Under the pieces are notes generated by a model, which was not told the origin of the DNA, searched no databases, and was given only the letters and a program-made list of their open reading frames with translations. DNA of 64,000 nucleotides from assembly GCA_018609055.1 (NCBI GenBank), contig JABAYJ010000004.1, positions 1-64,000 on the forward strand. The letters run 5' to 3'. Source of the stretch: Flavobacteriales bacterium (GTDB taxonomy: Bacteria > Bacteroidota > Bacteroidia > Flavobacteriales_D > CAJJDF01). Numbering within the stretch: the first letter of the stretch is position 1; every line of letters begins with the position of its first letter. Below are positions 1 through 8,245 of the stretch, in pieces. The translations under genes were made by a program, and so were the position numbers.

Positions 1-31
1 ACCGTTAACCAAAATCAATTATGAATATAAA

Positions 32-526
32 ATGCCCCAATTGCAAAAACTTCAAAACAAAAAAAACAGAAGTATTCTGTTTTATCTACTGTTTACTTTC
101 TTCGTAGTTGATATAATTAGCTTCATCTTTATTCCACTGCCAACACTGAGTAATAAGGATGTGTTGATAAATACCGTTGTGTGTTTTGTTCTTTTCCTAC
201 TTCCTATGATCATTTATGATATTCTTAAAATTAAATACATATGTAAATCGTGTGGATTTAAGTTTACTAACAAAAAAGAAATTGATGTAGTTAAAGTAGA
301 TTTTTCTAAAGATGAGCCTACAGAACAGTTGAAGACAACCTTTACCAATATAATAAAAACTACTGGCCAAAGAGTTCGATCCGCAGATGAGTGGTCATTG
401 GAAGAAGAGTTGAGAGAATTCATCTCAATGGAATTTGATCCAGAGCTAAGTCAAAATATCTTGGATTTTATATTCATGAGATGGGGGGGGGTGGATATTT
501 CAAGAAAAAAATCCATTACCGCCTAA
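32..526 (+). CDS. Hypothetical membrane protein with zinc-ribbon remnant
   Basis: No named family was recognised. As read, the 164-residue protein has two hydrophobic segments (about residues 16-36 and 47-64), then a CxxC pair (CKSCGF, about residue 72) and an acidic helical tail. A better start may be the ATG at 21, which in another frame begins MNIKCPNCKNFK; that CPNC would pair with CKSC to form a four-cysteine zinc ribbon around the membrane hairpin. Joining the two frames needs one extra A in the A8 run at 59-66. At the other end a G9 run at 483-491 sets the frame, and one G fewer would fuse this gene with the next. The gene may therefore be a broken, phase-variable or mis-sequenced form of a protein of about 256 residues spanning 21-791. 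Confidence 0.55.
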   Translation: MPQLQKLQNKKNRSILFYLLFTFFVVDIISFIFIPLPTLSNKDVLINTVVCFVLFLLPMIIYDILKIKYICKSCGFKFTNKKEIDVVKVDFSKDEPTEQLKTTFTNIIKTTGQRVRSADEWSLEEELREFISMEFDPELSQNILDFIFMRWGGVDISRKKSITA

Positions 527-533
527 GGAGAAC

Positions 534-791
534 ATGTCCAATCTTGAAAATTTTTGGTATAGGGACTTGGCTTTGTTTAAATCTTATGATTATTTAGATG
601 AAAAATACATAAAAGCTTATTTATTAGAAAATGAAGTTACAAACGAACAGATTGACAAGTTTTTAGCAGCTTTTGAGACCTCTTGTAAAAAGCTGACGCG
701 TATTAGGAAAGAGATTAGTAAAGTGAAAGAGAAATGGGATGAAGAGGAAAAAAAGTATAAATCAAGTATAAATAATGATAACAAAACCTAA
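534..791 (+). CDS. Small charged hypothetical protein (probable 3' part of the preceding gene)
   Basis: This 85-residue product is highly charged and predicted helical, with a lysine/glutamate-rich coiled-coil-like C-terminus; no known family was recognised. It begins 7 bp after the preceding stop. AAGGAG lies just upstream of its ATG, so independent translation is possible although such sites are uncommon in Bacteroidota. It is in the frame that the preceding gene would enter if the G9 run at 483-491 had eight G residues, giving a continuous reading through ...RWGGWIFQEKNPLPPKEN into this protein. The stop codon lies inside the attC-like repeat that follows, as in compact integron cassettes. 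It could be a separate small gene or the C-terminal part of one protein. Confidence 0.45.
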   Translation: MSNLENFWYRDLALFKSYDYLDEKYIKAYLLENEVTNEQIDKFLAAFETSCKKLTRIRKEISKVKEKWDEEEKKYKSSINNDNKT

Positions 792-824
792 ACTTCATTA
801 AAACTCAGTTTAGCCAAACCGTTA
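779..824 (+). repeat. attC-like hairpin repeat, copy 1
   Basis: This 46-nt element runs from TAAC to GTTA. Inner arms CTAAACT and AGTTTAG are separated by 12 nt, and the outer ends TAAC and GTTA are complementary. About 41 of 47 aligned positions match the element at 33659-33705. The two-arm layout with an unpaired asymmetric stretch resembles integron attC sites. GTTAAAC at its right end fits the GTTRRRY core, but the left end (TGATAAC) fits RYYYAAC poorly. It overlaps the stop codon of the preceding gene. No integrase is present in the window, so attC identity is inferred. Confidence 0.5.
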
Positions 825-896
825 AACCAATGCAAAAAGTTCTTTGTTCCACAAAGAGAGAGTTTTAATAGGTATGGGTGAATGACTTTTGAAAAA

Positions 897-1343
897 TCAC
901 CCATTCAAAACCTCCCAAACTAAATAGGATTCAAATCCTTTTTGAATAGCAAAAACAGCTACTTTTCCTTTTTTCTTAAATGTGTCAGTTTCTGTGGATT
1001 CTCGCATTTTTCGTTCGATCCAATAATCCAAAGTGGTCAAATAATCCGATTCGTCTATTTGTTTCAGTCCTTTTTTAATGCAATACTCAGATATTCGTTT
1101 TTGTTTTAGGTGACCAATAATTTTGGTTCTTCCCCATTTCTTTATTCTGAACTTACCCGATACAAAAGCCTCTGCAAAGCGTTCTTCGTTCAAGAAATTC
1201 TCTTGCAAAAGATTGACAACAACCTGATCCACTTCGCTTTTGTACAAGCCAAGCTTGTACAATTTATCCACCACCTCTTGATGGCATCTCTCTTGATAAG
1301 CGCAATACTTCTTAAGTTTTTCGGTAGCAATTGTTACAGTCAC
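897..1343 (-). CDS. recX: Regulatory protein RecX
   Basis: RecX binds RecA filaments and limits recombinase activity in the cytoplasm. The 148-residue product has the three-helix-repeat character of the family: an N-terminal YCAYQERCHQEVVDKL motif typical of Bacteroidota RecX, a central NEERFAEAFVSGKFRIKKWG segment and a C-terminal repeat ending in FAIQKGFESYLVWEVL. Length is normal for the family. The start is GTG; an in-frame stop lies 2 codons upstream and no ATG lies before the conserved region. It is transcribed toward the accessory unit at 1-830 and is divergent from the aminotransferase gene at 1437. A weak hairpin (874-881 with 897-904) overlaps its stop codon. Confidence 0.88.
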   Translation of the reverse strand: MTVTIATEKLKKYCAYQERCHQEVVDKLYKLGLYKSEVDQVVVNLLQENFLNEERFAEAFVSGKFRIKKWGRTKIIGHLKQKRISEYCIKKGLKQIDESDYLTTLDYWIERKMRESTETDTFKKKGKVAVFAIQKGFESYLVWEVLNG

Positions 1344-1436
1344 TTGTTATTGTGGGTTTGTTAAAAACGGTTACGAGATTATAAAATGCTAAAAGATAAT
1401 TTCTTACTTTTAGTATCATAAACGCTACAATAATAA

Positions 1437-2651
1437 ATGATTCCATTTTCCCCACCAAGAATTGACCAAAAAATAATTGACGAAGTAGTTGATACTCTTA
1501 AATCTGGGTGGATAACTACTGGACCAAAAACTCTCAAATTTGAAAATAATTTGACAGATTACTGCGGGCACAAAGCAACAGTTTGTGTAAGTGCAGCAAC
1601 CCCTGGTATTTCTTTAATCCTAAGTTGGATGGGAATTGGCGAAGGAGACGAAGTTATAATTCCTGCCTACACGTATTGTGCAACTGGAAATGTAGTAGTA
1701 CACAGTGGAGCCAAATTGGTAATGGTGGATGTAAATGAAGATGATTTTAACATCAATAACCAAAAAGTGCGCGAAGCAATTACTGAGCGAACAAAGGTTA
1801 TTATGCCAGTTGATATTGGCGGATTACCTTGTGATTACAATGAATTATACGAAATTGTAAACGACCCAGAGATAAAGAAACTGTACTCTCCTAAAAACGA
1901 TTTAGAAAAGCAACTAGGAAGAATAGCCATAATATCTGATTCGGCTCATAGTATTGGAGCGACTTATCATAGAAAGAAAGCAGGGAGCCTTGCAGATATA
2001 TCTGTATTTTCATTTCATGCGGTAAAAAACCTATCTACTGCCGAAGGTGGTGCAATTGCACTTAACTTACCTGCTCCGTTTGATAACGAAGAAATTAGAA
2101 AAAAACTAAAAACCATGTCCCTGCACGGACAAAGTAAAGATGCCTTTAGCAAAATGCAAATTGGCGCTTGGCAATATGACGTGATAGAATCAGGATTCAA
2201 ATGTAATATGACTGACATACAGGCTTCTATGGGACTTGTAGAACTAGCCAGATACCAAGAAAACCTTGACCGAAGAAAAGCAATAATGCAAGGATATCAC
2301 AAGGGATTTGAAAAATACTCTTGGGCAAAACTTCCTGTATTTGAAACCGAAAATAAAGTAGGTTCATTCCATTTGTACTTGTTACGAATTAATGGAATTA
2401 ATGAAGACCAAAGGAATTTAATTATACAAGAAATATCTAAAAAAGAAGTAGCAGTAAATGTCCATTATATGCCTTTGCCAATGCTTACTGCGTTTAAATC
2501 TCAATTTAATATTTGTGATTTTGGACAAACTTATCGAAATTTTGCGTGCGAAATTTCACTACCCGTATACTTTAATTTAACTGATGAACAAGTGGCTCAA
2601 GTAATTGATGCTGTAGTGACTTCGGTAGAAACTATAATTAACAAAATTTAA
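1437..2651 (+). CDS. DegT/DnrJ/EryC1/StrS family aminotransferase
   Basis: This is a PLP-dependent sugar aminotransferase that would convert a keto nucleotide-sugar to an amino sugar, or a relative. It shows the family N-terminus (MIPFSPPRID, GWITTGPKT), the Asp near ISDSAHSIGA (D168) and the PLP lysine in SFHAVKNLSTAEGG (K197). A roughly 404-residue length is usual. About 20 residues inserted around 140-160 (the segment before GRIAIISDSAH) make it slightly longer in the middle than WbpE at 57431-58558, its paralogue here. The secreted subtilase follows after 5 bp, so the two are probably cotranscribed, though that neighbour gives no clue to the substrate. The specific sugar is unknown. Confidence 0.85.
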   Translation: MIPFSPPRIDQKIIDEVVDTLKSGWITTGPKTLKFENNLTDYCGHKATVCVSAATPGISLILSWMGIGEGDEVIIPAYTYCATGNVVVHSGAKLVMVDVNEDDFNINNQKVREAITERTKVIMPVDIGGLPCDYNELYEIVNDPEIKKLYSPKNDLEKQLGRIAIISDSAHSIGATYHRKKAGSLADISVFSFHAVKNLSTAEGGAIALNLPAPFDNEEIRKKLKTMSLHGQSKDAFSKMQIGAWQYDVIESGFKCNMTDIQASMGLVELARYQENLDRRKAIMQGYHKGFEKYSWAKLPVFETENKVGSFHLYLLRINGINEDQRNLIIQEISKKEVAVNVHYMPLPMLTAFKSQFNICDFGQTYRNFACEISLPVYFNLTDEQVAQVIDAVVTSVETIINKI

Positions 2652-2656
2652 TTTTT

Positions 2657-4267
2657 ATGAAAATCAAAAACATTTTATTACCCTTTGCTGCAATAGCAAT
2701 AAGTGGACTAAGTTACTCACAAACAGAGGATGTATCGACTTATGGAGCCAAAGAACTAAACTGGCAAAGAAAAAACATAAGTGGAAAGATAATGGGAACC
2801 AATACCCAAAAAGCTTATGATGAAATTATCCAAGGTCAGCCCGCAAAAAAAGAAATTATTGTAGCAGTAATTGATGCTGGTGTGGATATTTATCACGAAG
2901 ATTTACGAGACAATATCTGGGTAAACAAAGAGGAAATTAAAGATAATGGAATTGATGATGACGGAAACGGATACATTGATGATGTGAACGGATGGAATTT
3001 TTTAGGAAATAGCGAAGGAGAAAACATTGATGTTACTACTCTAGAGAAAACTAGAATTCACCAAACACTAGCTCCAAGATTTGAAGGAATGAGAGAAGCA
3101 AATGTAGCTGCAGAAGATAAAGAAGATTATGCTTTATTTAAAAAACTAGACAGAGAGATAACTGATAAAGTAAAAGCTGCTGAAAAAGCATACAAAGAAG
3201 CAAAAAAAGGATACGAAAACATTTCTAAAGCTTACAAAAACTTGGCTAAAATGTCGGGAACTAAAATAGCTACTTACGAAGATGTGGTAAACTTAAATCC
3301 TAGCTCTAAGGAAGAAAAGAAATTACAAAAGCAACTTGTACTGGTAGGTAAATTTGGATACACTAAAAAAGAGATGAATGAGTACATGGAGTATTCTGAA
3401 AACGAAAAAGATGCCTATTACAACACTAGTTTTGACCCAAGAAAAGACATTATTGGTGACGACTTAAACGATATTAACGACAGAGGATACGGAAATCCAG
3501 ATGTAATTGGACCAGATGCATTTCACGGAACTTTTTGTGCAGGACTAATTGGAGCCTCTATAGACAATAACTTAGGTATTGATGGAATTGCAAACAATGT
3601 ATTAATAATGCCTATTAGAACTGTTCCTAATGGGGATGAGTATGATAAGGATGTTGCTTTGGCAATTAGATATGCGGTTGATAATGGTGCAAACATAATT
3701 AACATGAGTTTTGGTAAATCTTATTCGCCAAACAAAACTATGGTGGATGAAGCTTTTGCTTACGCAGAATCTAAAGGAGTGCTTTTAGTTCATGCTGCTG
3801 GTAACGATAACAAAAACATTGATTTTGAAGATAATTTCCCGAATGATAATTTAGCGGCAGGTGGAAAAGTAGGTAACCTTATTTGTGTTGGTGCCTCTTC
3901 CCTATCTACTAAAAAAAGAATTCCTGCAGACTTCTCTAACTTTGGTAATGAAAATGTAGATATTTTTGCTCCAGGGCAAGATGTTGTTTCTACAACTACA
4001 GAAAGTAAATACGATATTTCGCAAGGAACAAGTTTTTCTGCACCAGTTGTAAGTGGAATTGCTGCTTTGGTTTGGAGTTACTATCCTGAGCTAACTGTTG
4101 CTCAACTTAAAGAAGTTATTATACAATCGGCTACTCCACTAGGTAAGAAAAAAGTAGTTGTACCTGGAACTAAATCTAAAAAGAGATTTAGTGAGCTTTC
4201 TGTAAGTGATGGTGTTGTTAATACTTACAATGCTTTTATTTTGGCAGATGCAATGCTAAAGAAATAA
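2657..4267 (+). CDS. Secreted subtilisin-like S8 serine peptidase
   Basis: This exported protease has a signal peptide (about residues 1-21, ending SYSQ) and the S8 catalytic triad: D73 in VIDAGVD, H290 in FHGTFCAGLIG and S459 in GTSFSAP, with the oxyanion N383 in AAGND. The catalytic order and spacing fit S8, but D73 and H290 are 217 residues apart. The intervening insert carries a DDDGNGYIDD acidic stretch and a lysine-rich coiled coil (about residues 170-205). This layout is seen in Bacteroidota S8 peptidases. There is no T9SS sorting domain at the C-terminus, so the protein is probably periplasmic or outer-membrane associated. It follows the aminotransferase gene after 5 bp. Confidence 0.88.
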   Translation: MKIKNILLPFAAIAISGLSYSQTEDVSTYGAKELNWQRKNISGKIMGTNTQKAYDEIIQGQPAKKEIIVAVIDAGVDIYHEDLRDNIWVNKEEIKDNGIDDDGNGYIDDVNGWNFLGNSEGENIDVTTLEKTRIHQTLAPRFEGMREANVAAEDKEDYALFKKLDREITDKVKAAEKAYKEAKKGYENISKAYKNLAKMSGTKIATYEDVVNLNPSSKEEKKLQKQLVLVGKFGYTKKEMNEYMEYSENEKDAYYNTSFDPRKDIIGDDLNDINDRGYGNPDVIGPDAFHGTFCAGLIGASIDNNLGIDGIANNVLIMPIRTVPNGDEYDKDVALAIRYAVDNGANIINMSFGKSYSPNKTMVDEAFAYAESKGVLLVHAAGNDNKNIDFEDNFPNDNLAAGGKVGNLICVGASSLSTKKRIPADFSNFGNENVDIFAPGQDVVSTTTESKYDISQGTSFSAPVVSGIAALVWSYYPELTVAQLKEVIIQSATPLGKKKVVVPGTKSKKRFSELSVSDGVVNTYNAFILADAMLKK

Positions 4268-4293
4268 ATTAAAATAATGCCCATAAAAAAATC

Positions 4294-5115
4294 TTAGTTA
4301 AAATTAATTCCTAATCTAAAGTTTAGCGAATAGTTAAAAGGCATAAAATAAGTTCTTCCTCCCATTATTTGGTGCATTCCAAATCCTGCACTCCCTTCTA
4401 ACCCAAGTTTTGCTTTCCAAACATTTAACTCAACACCTACAGGAGCATACGCTCTAAGAAAAAGAGCTGTTCTTGCTGGCACAATGATATCATCTTGACT
4501 GTCATATCTTTGGTTGTAATATTGAAATTTACCTGTAGAATCCATTACAGTTGTATTGGTGTTCTGCATTACAATCATTTCATCATTAAAGGTCAATCCC
4601 ATATTTCCTCCTAATCCGGCATAAAACCTTAAAATTCTTTTTTGATTACCTCCCGATTTCCAAATATAAGCTCCGTTTAAGTTCACTTCATTTTGCACAT
4701 TACAATAGACAATAGAATTCTGAACTTGCCTCATTCCATTAGAGTCAACTGAAGTTTTGTTATAGCTAACAGCAGGCTCTCTTTCTGAATAAGATATTCC
4801 AAATCTCACTATTTTGTTTCTATCGTATTCTTGAGTTAACGGATTTAATCTATAGAATTGTGCATCTAGAACAATTAGCGTTCCAGAAGATTCTCTCCAC
4901 AAACTTTCTGTATACCCATCTAAGTTCTGATTAAAGATTGCTGTGTTAGTCGAGATATCTCTCATTGCATCCATATCCATTCTCTGATATATATCTGAGT
5001 AAAATCCAAAAGAGAAATTGATTGAACTTAACTTAAGTGGAGAGAGCTTAGTTGACTGAGCCATTCCTGAAGAAAAGACACTTATTAAAAGAGCAGTTTT
5101 TATCAAATTTTTCAT
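4294..5115 (-). CDS. Secreted protein, probable outer-membrane beta-barrel
   Basis: The 273-residue product starts with a signal peptide ending near GMAQ. It then has alternating hydrophobic/polar strands, many aromatic residues and a C-terminus (NYSLNFRLGINFN) typical of outer-membrane barrels that end in an aromatic or hydrophobic residue. No specific family was recognised. It is convergent with the subtilase gene and lies downstream of the TonB receptor's terminator, so it is probably transcribed alone. Function unknown. Confidence 0.7.
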   Translation of the reverse strand: MKNLIKTALLISVFSSGMAQSTKLSPLKLSSINFSFGFYSDIYQRMDMDAMRDISTNTAIFNQNLDGYTESLWRESSGTLIVLDAQFYRLNPLTQEYDRNKIVRFGISYSEREPAVSYNKTSVDSNGMRQVQNSIVYCNVQNEVNLNGAYIWKSGGNQKRILRFYAGLGGNMGLTFNDEMIVMQNTNTTVMDSTGKFQYYNQRYDSQDDIIVPARTALFLRAYAPVGVELNVWKAKLGLEGSAGFGMHQIMGGRTYFMPFNYSLNFRLGINFN

Positions 5116-5265
5116 ATTGTTGATTGTTTTATGAATTTCAAGTTACAAAATAATTTTCAACCTAAATACATCTGGCTGAATTTTAACAATTTAAGACCAT
5201 CTTAAACTTAAACCGTTACTATCAAAAATTAGACCGTAAAACTAAACTGAGCTTAGATTATCGGA

Positions 5266-5300
5266 AATAAAAAAACCGCTTTAGTTGAATAAAGCGGTTT
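5266..5300 (-). terminator. Rho-independent terminator of the TonB receptor gene
   Basis: An 11-bp stem (AAACCGCTTTA at 5273-5283, TAAAGCGGTTT at 5290-5300) has a 6-nt loop and, read on the minus strand, is followed by a run of T residues. It lies just after the stop codon of the receptor gene at 5322. Confidence 0.85.
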
Positions 5301-5321
5301 CATTGATTAGTTAGTTGTTTT

Positions 5322-8168
5322 TTAATCCAGAGAATATCTTAATCCAATGTAAATATTTCGTCCAAAAATTGGTGCCCATATTAATGAACTATCAAAATTA
5401 TCGCCAAATGGATTGTCAGAATCTAAAATAGGTTGATCCATTCGGAAGTTAAAGATATTTTCGCCACCTATATAAGTTGAGAATTTATCGTTCCACTTTT
5501 TACTTATTTGCGCATTTGCCAAAAAGTAAGAAGGTGATTTTTCTGCCAATCTAAATCCATCAGGATTAGATGCTGTAGAAGCAATTCTTTGTTCTCCCAC
5601 CCAATTTAAAGTAAAATCAAAATTCCAGTTTTTCTCTGTTTCATATCCAATATTAATGAACGCTCTATGAGGTGCCGTAAGTTGTTTTTGCAACAACACA
5701 TCTCCATAAGTAGTTTTGATATCGTAATAACGGTAAGCTACACGAACATCAAAATTTTCAATAAACTCATAATCAACTTGAACTTGAAGACTATTAGAAT
5801 ACGACTCTCCGTTAAGGTTATAGAAAGCTATTTCATCTGGGTTTTCCCAGTCTACTACTATCTGATTTTGAAATTGAGTTCGGTATAAATCAACTGAAAT
5901 CATTCCTTCTCTTTCTCCAAAATTAAAATCCTGAGTAAGGTTTATCCCAAAATTCCAAGCGCCCTCAGCTTCTAAACCGTATGGCTTAGATGAATTAGGG
6001 TCATTACTCAAAACAATGGTACGTGAGGTAGCAAATAAGCCTTGATTTTCTGCAAAAATATTTGCAGTTCTCTGCCCTCTTCCTGCTACTACTCTTACTA
6101 TTGATTTCTCGGTAACATCAAATTTTAAATGCATACGAGGAGTTATAAATACTCCAAACACATTGCTATAATCAGCTCTTAAGCCTAAAACAGATTTGAA
6201 TCTATCCCAACCAGAAAAAGTATATTCTCCGTAAACTCCAGGAGTAATTTCTAATCGGTCGTAATTCTCGTTATTTACTTGTTCTTCGTAATCATCTGCC
6301 AAAATACTTGTTCCTACAAAATAACTGTGATCAGTTGTTTTAAATATATCTTGATAAATAAAATTGAAATAACCTGAAGATTGTCTTGCATTGTAAGTGG
6401 TTAATCCAAAAATAGAATTCTGGTTATACTTAGAAACAGACCCTTGAAAACCAATACTTTTTCCTGGCTTGTCAAAGTATACTTTTCCTATTTTTCCCCA
6501 AGCTTTAACTCTTGTAATATCCGATACGGCTCCCCAAGGATTAGTGATATTAATTGCTTGATTTTCTCTAAATCCTATTTGCCCTCCAGTATGTTTCAAA
6601 CTTACACCTTCTAAACCTAGCTGTCCCATCCATCCAGTGGAGTCATTGTTGTATTTCCATCTGTTAATTCCAATAAAATCCTCTTTCAAAGGCATATCTA
6701 AAAACCCATCCTGGTTATTATCATTTTGCTTAGTAATTGTACTAGCGTGTAATAAAAATCCTGTTGACCACTTATCGTTTAGGATAAACTTAAAGTTGGT
6801 ATTCAACTCTTGCCTTCCTCCCTGGTTAGCATATAAGTTTGCATTAAATTTTTCTGATTCTTCAGGCTTTTTCAACTCCACATTAATTTGACCAGCAATA
6901 CTCTCGTATCCGTTCATTACCGAACCTACTCCTTTGGCTAGTTGAATACTTTCTATCCAATCTCCAGGAACGAACTCCATTCCATAAACAGAGGAAAACC
7001 CTCTGATATCTGGCAATAATTCTTTGGTAATTTGAATGTTAGCTCCAGCCAACCCAAGCATTTGAATTTGCTTAGTTCCCGAAATAGCATCCGTATAAGA
7101 CACATCTACTGCAGGGTTGGTTTCAAAACTCTCAGATAAGTTACAACAAGCAGCTTTAGCCAATTCCTTTCTATTTATGTTCAAAGTCTTAATAGCTGCA
7201 ATCTTCGATATTTCTATCGAATTTCTTCTAGCAACCACCACAAAATCTTGTAATTGAACACTGTTACTCAATATCACTTCTACTTCCGATTCATCAGTAA
7301 TATTAAAAGTATCTGGTAACATTCCCACGAAGCTTACTATCAAAGTTTGTTCTTCTGGGTGTTTTTCTATTTCAAAATTTCCTTTACTATCAGTAACAAC
7401 TCCTTCTAATGTTTCCATCCAGTAAATATTTGCACTGAACACAGGTTGTTTTTTTCCTTTTTCATCCAACTCAAATACTCTTCCTGTAAATGTTTCATGA
7501 TGAGTTTCTTGCTTGTCATCTACTATTCCGTGATCTGCTCTCACTTCTTCGTCTCTATACTTACAACAACCGTGAAGGTTTTCGTAAACCTCATCTGAGG
7601 CTTTTAAAAGCTCGGTATCGTGACCTACACCAGCAATAGCTTTATGAACTGCTATTAATTCAACTTTGTCACTATCGTATTCCAAAGTAAAAATCTGCGA
7701 ATCTACATCCCATTCGCTCGAAATAACACCTTTTATTTTAGCTGCTTTTTCTATTCGTTCTTCGCACATTCTACAAACTCCATCTACTTTAAAAGTGGTA
7801 GTTTTTATTGATGACTCAATTCCATGGTCAGCTCGAACTTCTTCATCACGATACTTGCAGCATCCGTGAAGGTTATCATACACTTCATCTTCTGCTGTTA
7901 CAAGTTCGGTATCATGACCTACACCAGCAATAGCTTTATGTACTTTTATTATATTGATTTTAGAACTGTCGTATTTCACAGTCATAACATGAGAATCTAA
8001 GTCCCATTCTGCCGATTTAACCCCTCTCAAGTTAGCAGCTTTTTCTATTCTTTCCTCACACATACCGCAAACTCCATCTACTTTAAAAGTAGTGGTAACA
8101 GTTTGTGCCGATAATTGATTTGCTATAAATAATAGCATAATCAATCCTATAAATTTGATTGTTTTCAT
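5322..8168 (-). CDS. TonB-dependent receptor with two N-terminal HMA domains (copper type)
   Basis: This outer-membrane receptor is probably for copper or another soft metal. Order of parts: signal peptide (1-21); two heavy-metal-associated domains with CxxC metal sites at C34/C37 and C132/C135, each followed by a HGCCKYR motif (C103/C104, C201/C202); a carboxypeptidase-like regulatory domain (about 226-300); a TonB plug (about 310-435, with AACCNLSESFETNPAVDV); and a barrel ending in IYIGLRYSLD. The HMA units are a tandem duplication of 93 residues with a 98-residue period. The gene for a HYC_CC_PP-type protein lies 77 bp upstream on the same strand, a pairing seen in metal-related loci of this phylum. 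Metal specificity is inferred from the HMA domains and neighbour, not shown. Confidence 0.9.
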   Translation of the reverse strand: MKTIKFIGLIMLLFIANQLSAQTVTTTFKVDGVCGMCEERIEKAANLRGVKSAEWDLDSHVMTVKYDSSKINIIKVHKAIAGVGHDTELVTAEDEVYDNLHGCCKYRDEEVRADHGIESSIKTTTFKVDGVCRMCEERIEKAAKIKGVISSEWDVDSQIFTLEYDSDKVELIAVHKAIAGVGHDTELLKASDEVYENLHGCCKYRDEEVRADHGIVDDKQETHHETFTGRVFELDEKGKKQPVFSANIYWMETLEGVVTDSKGNFEIEKHPEEQTLIVSFVGMLPDTFNITDESEVEVILSNSVQLQDFVVVARRNSIEISKIAAIKTLNINRKELAKAACCNLSESFETNPAVDVSYTDAISGTKQIQMLGLAGANIQITKELLPDIRGFSSVYGMEFVPGDWIESIQLAKGVGSVMNGYESIAGQINVELKKPEESEKFNANLYANQGGRQELNTNFKFILNDKWSTGFLLHASTITKQNDNNQDGFLDMPLKEDFIGINRWKYNNDSTGWMGQLGLEGVSLKHTGGQIGFRENQAINITNPWGAVSDITRVKAWGKIGKVYFDKPGKSIGFQGSVSKYNQNSIFGLTTYNARQSSGYFNFIYQDIFKTTDHSYFVGTSILADDYEEQVNNENYDRLEITPGVYGEYTFSGWDRFKSVLGLRADYSNVFGVFITPRMHLKFDVTEKSIVRVVAGRGQRTANIFAENQGLFATSRTIVLSNDPNSSKPYGLEAEGAWNFGINLTQDFNFGEREGMISVDLYRTQFQNQIVVDWENPDEIAFYNLNGESYSNSLQVQVDYEFIENFDVRVAYRYYDIKTTYGDVLLQKQLTAPHRAFINIGYETEKNWNFDFTLNWVGEQRIASTASNPDGFRLAEKSPSYFLANAQISKKWNDKFSTYIGGENIFNFRMDQPILDSDNPFGDNFDSSLIWAPIFGRNIYIGLRYSLD
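7524..8096 (-). repeat. Intragenic tandem duplication of the HMA module
   Basis: Two direct repeats of 279 nt (7818-8096 and 7524-7802) have a 294-bp period and encode residues 25-117 and 123-215 of the TonB receptor. The protein copies are nearly identical in MCEERIEKAA, AGVGHDTEL and HGCCKYRDEEVRADHGI, so the duplication is recent or kept homogeneous. Confidence 0.9.
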
Positions 8169-8213
8169 TTTAATGATTGTTTTAAAGTTGATTAATTCTT
8201 CGAATTATTCCAT

Positions 8214-8233
8214 AATTATCTTTTGAGATAATT
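8214..8233 (-). other. Intergenic hairpin between HYC_CC_PP gene and TonB receptor
   Basis: AATTATCT (8214-8221) and AGATAATT (8226-8233) form an 8-bp stem with a 4-nt loop in the 77-bp gap between two genes on the same strand. It has no T run on the minus side, so a processing or stabilising structure is as likely as an attenuator. Confidence 0.4.
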
Positions 8234-8245
8234 AAACTTTATCAA

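Noticed and set aside
842..904. Hairpins CTTTGT/ACAAAG and ATGGGTGA/TCACCCAT near the recX stop
   Set aside because: Stems are short or have long loops and no T run on either strand, so I did not call a terminator.
5212..5265. Possible further copy of the attC-like repeat
   Set aside because: Shares only CTAAACTGAG with the reverse complement of copy 1; the remaining arms and ends do not align, so chance similarity is likely.
5667..5888. Open frames opposite the TonB receptor gene (also at 6637 and 7666)
   Set aside because: They have no recognisable domain, lie opposite strongly supported coding sequence and look like shadows.
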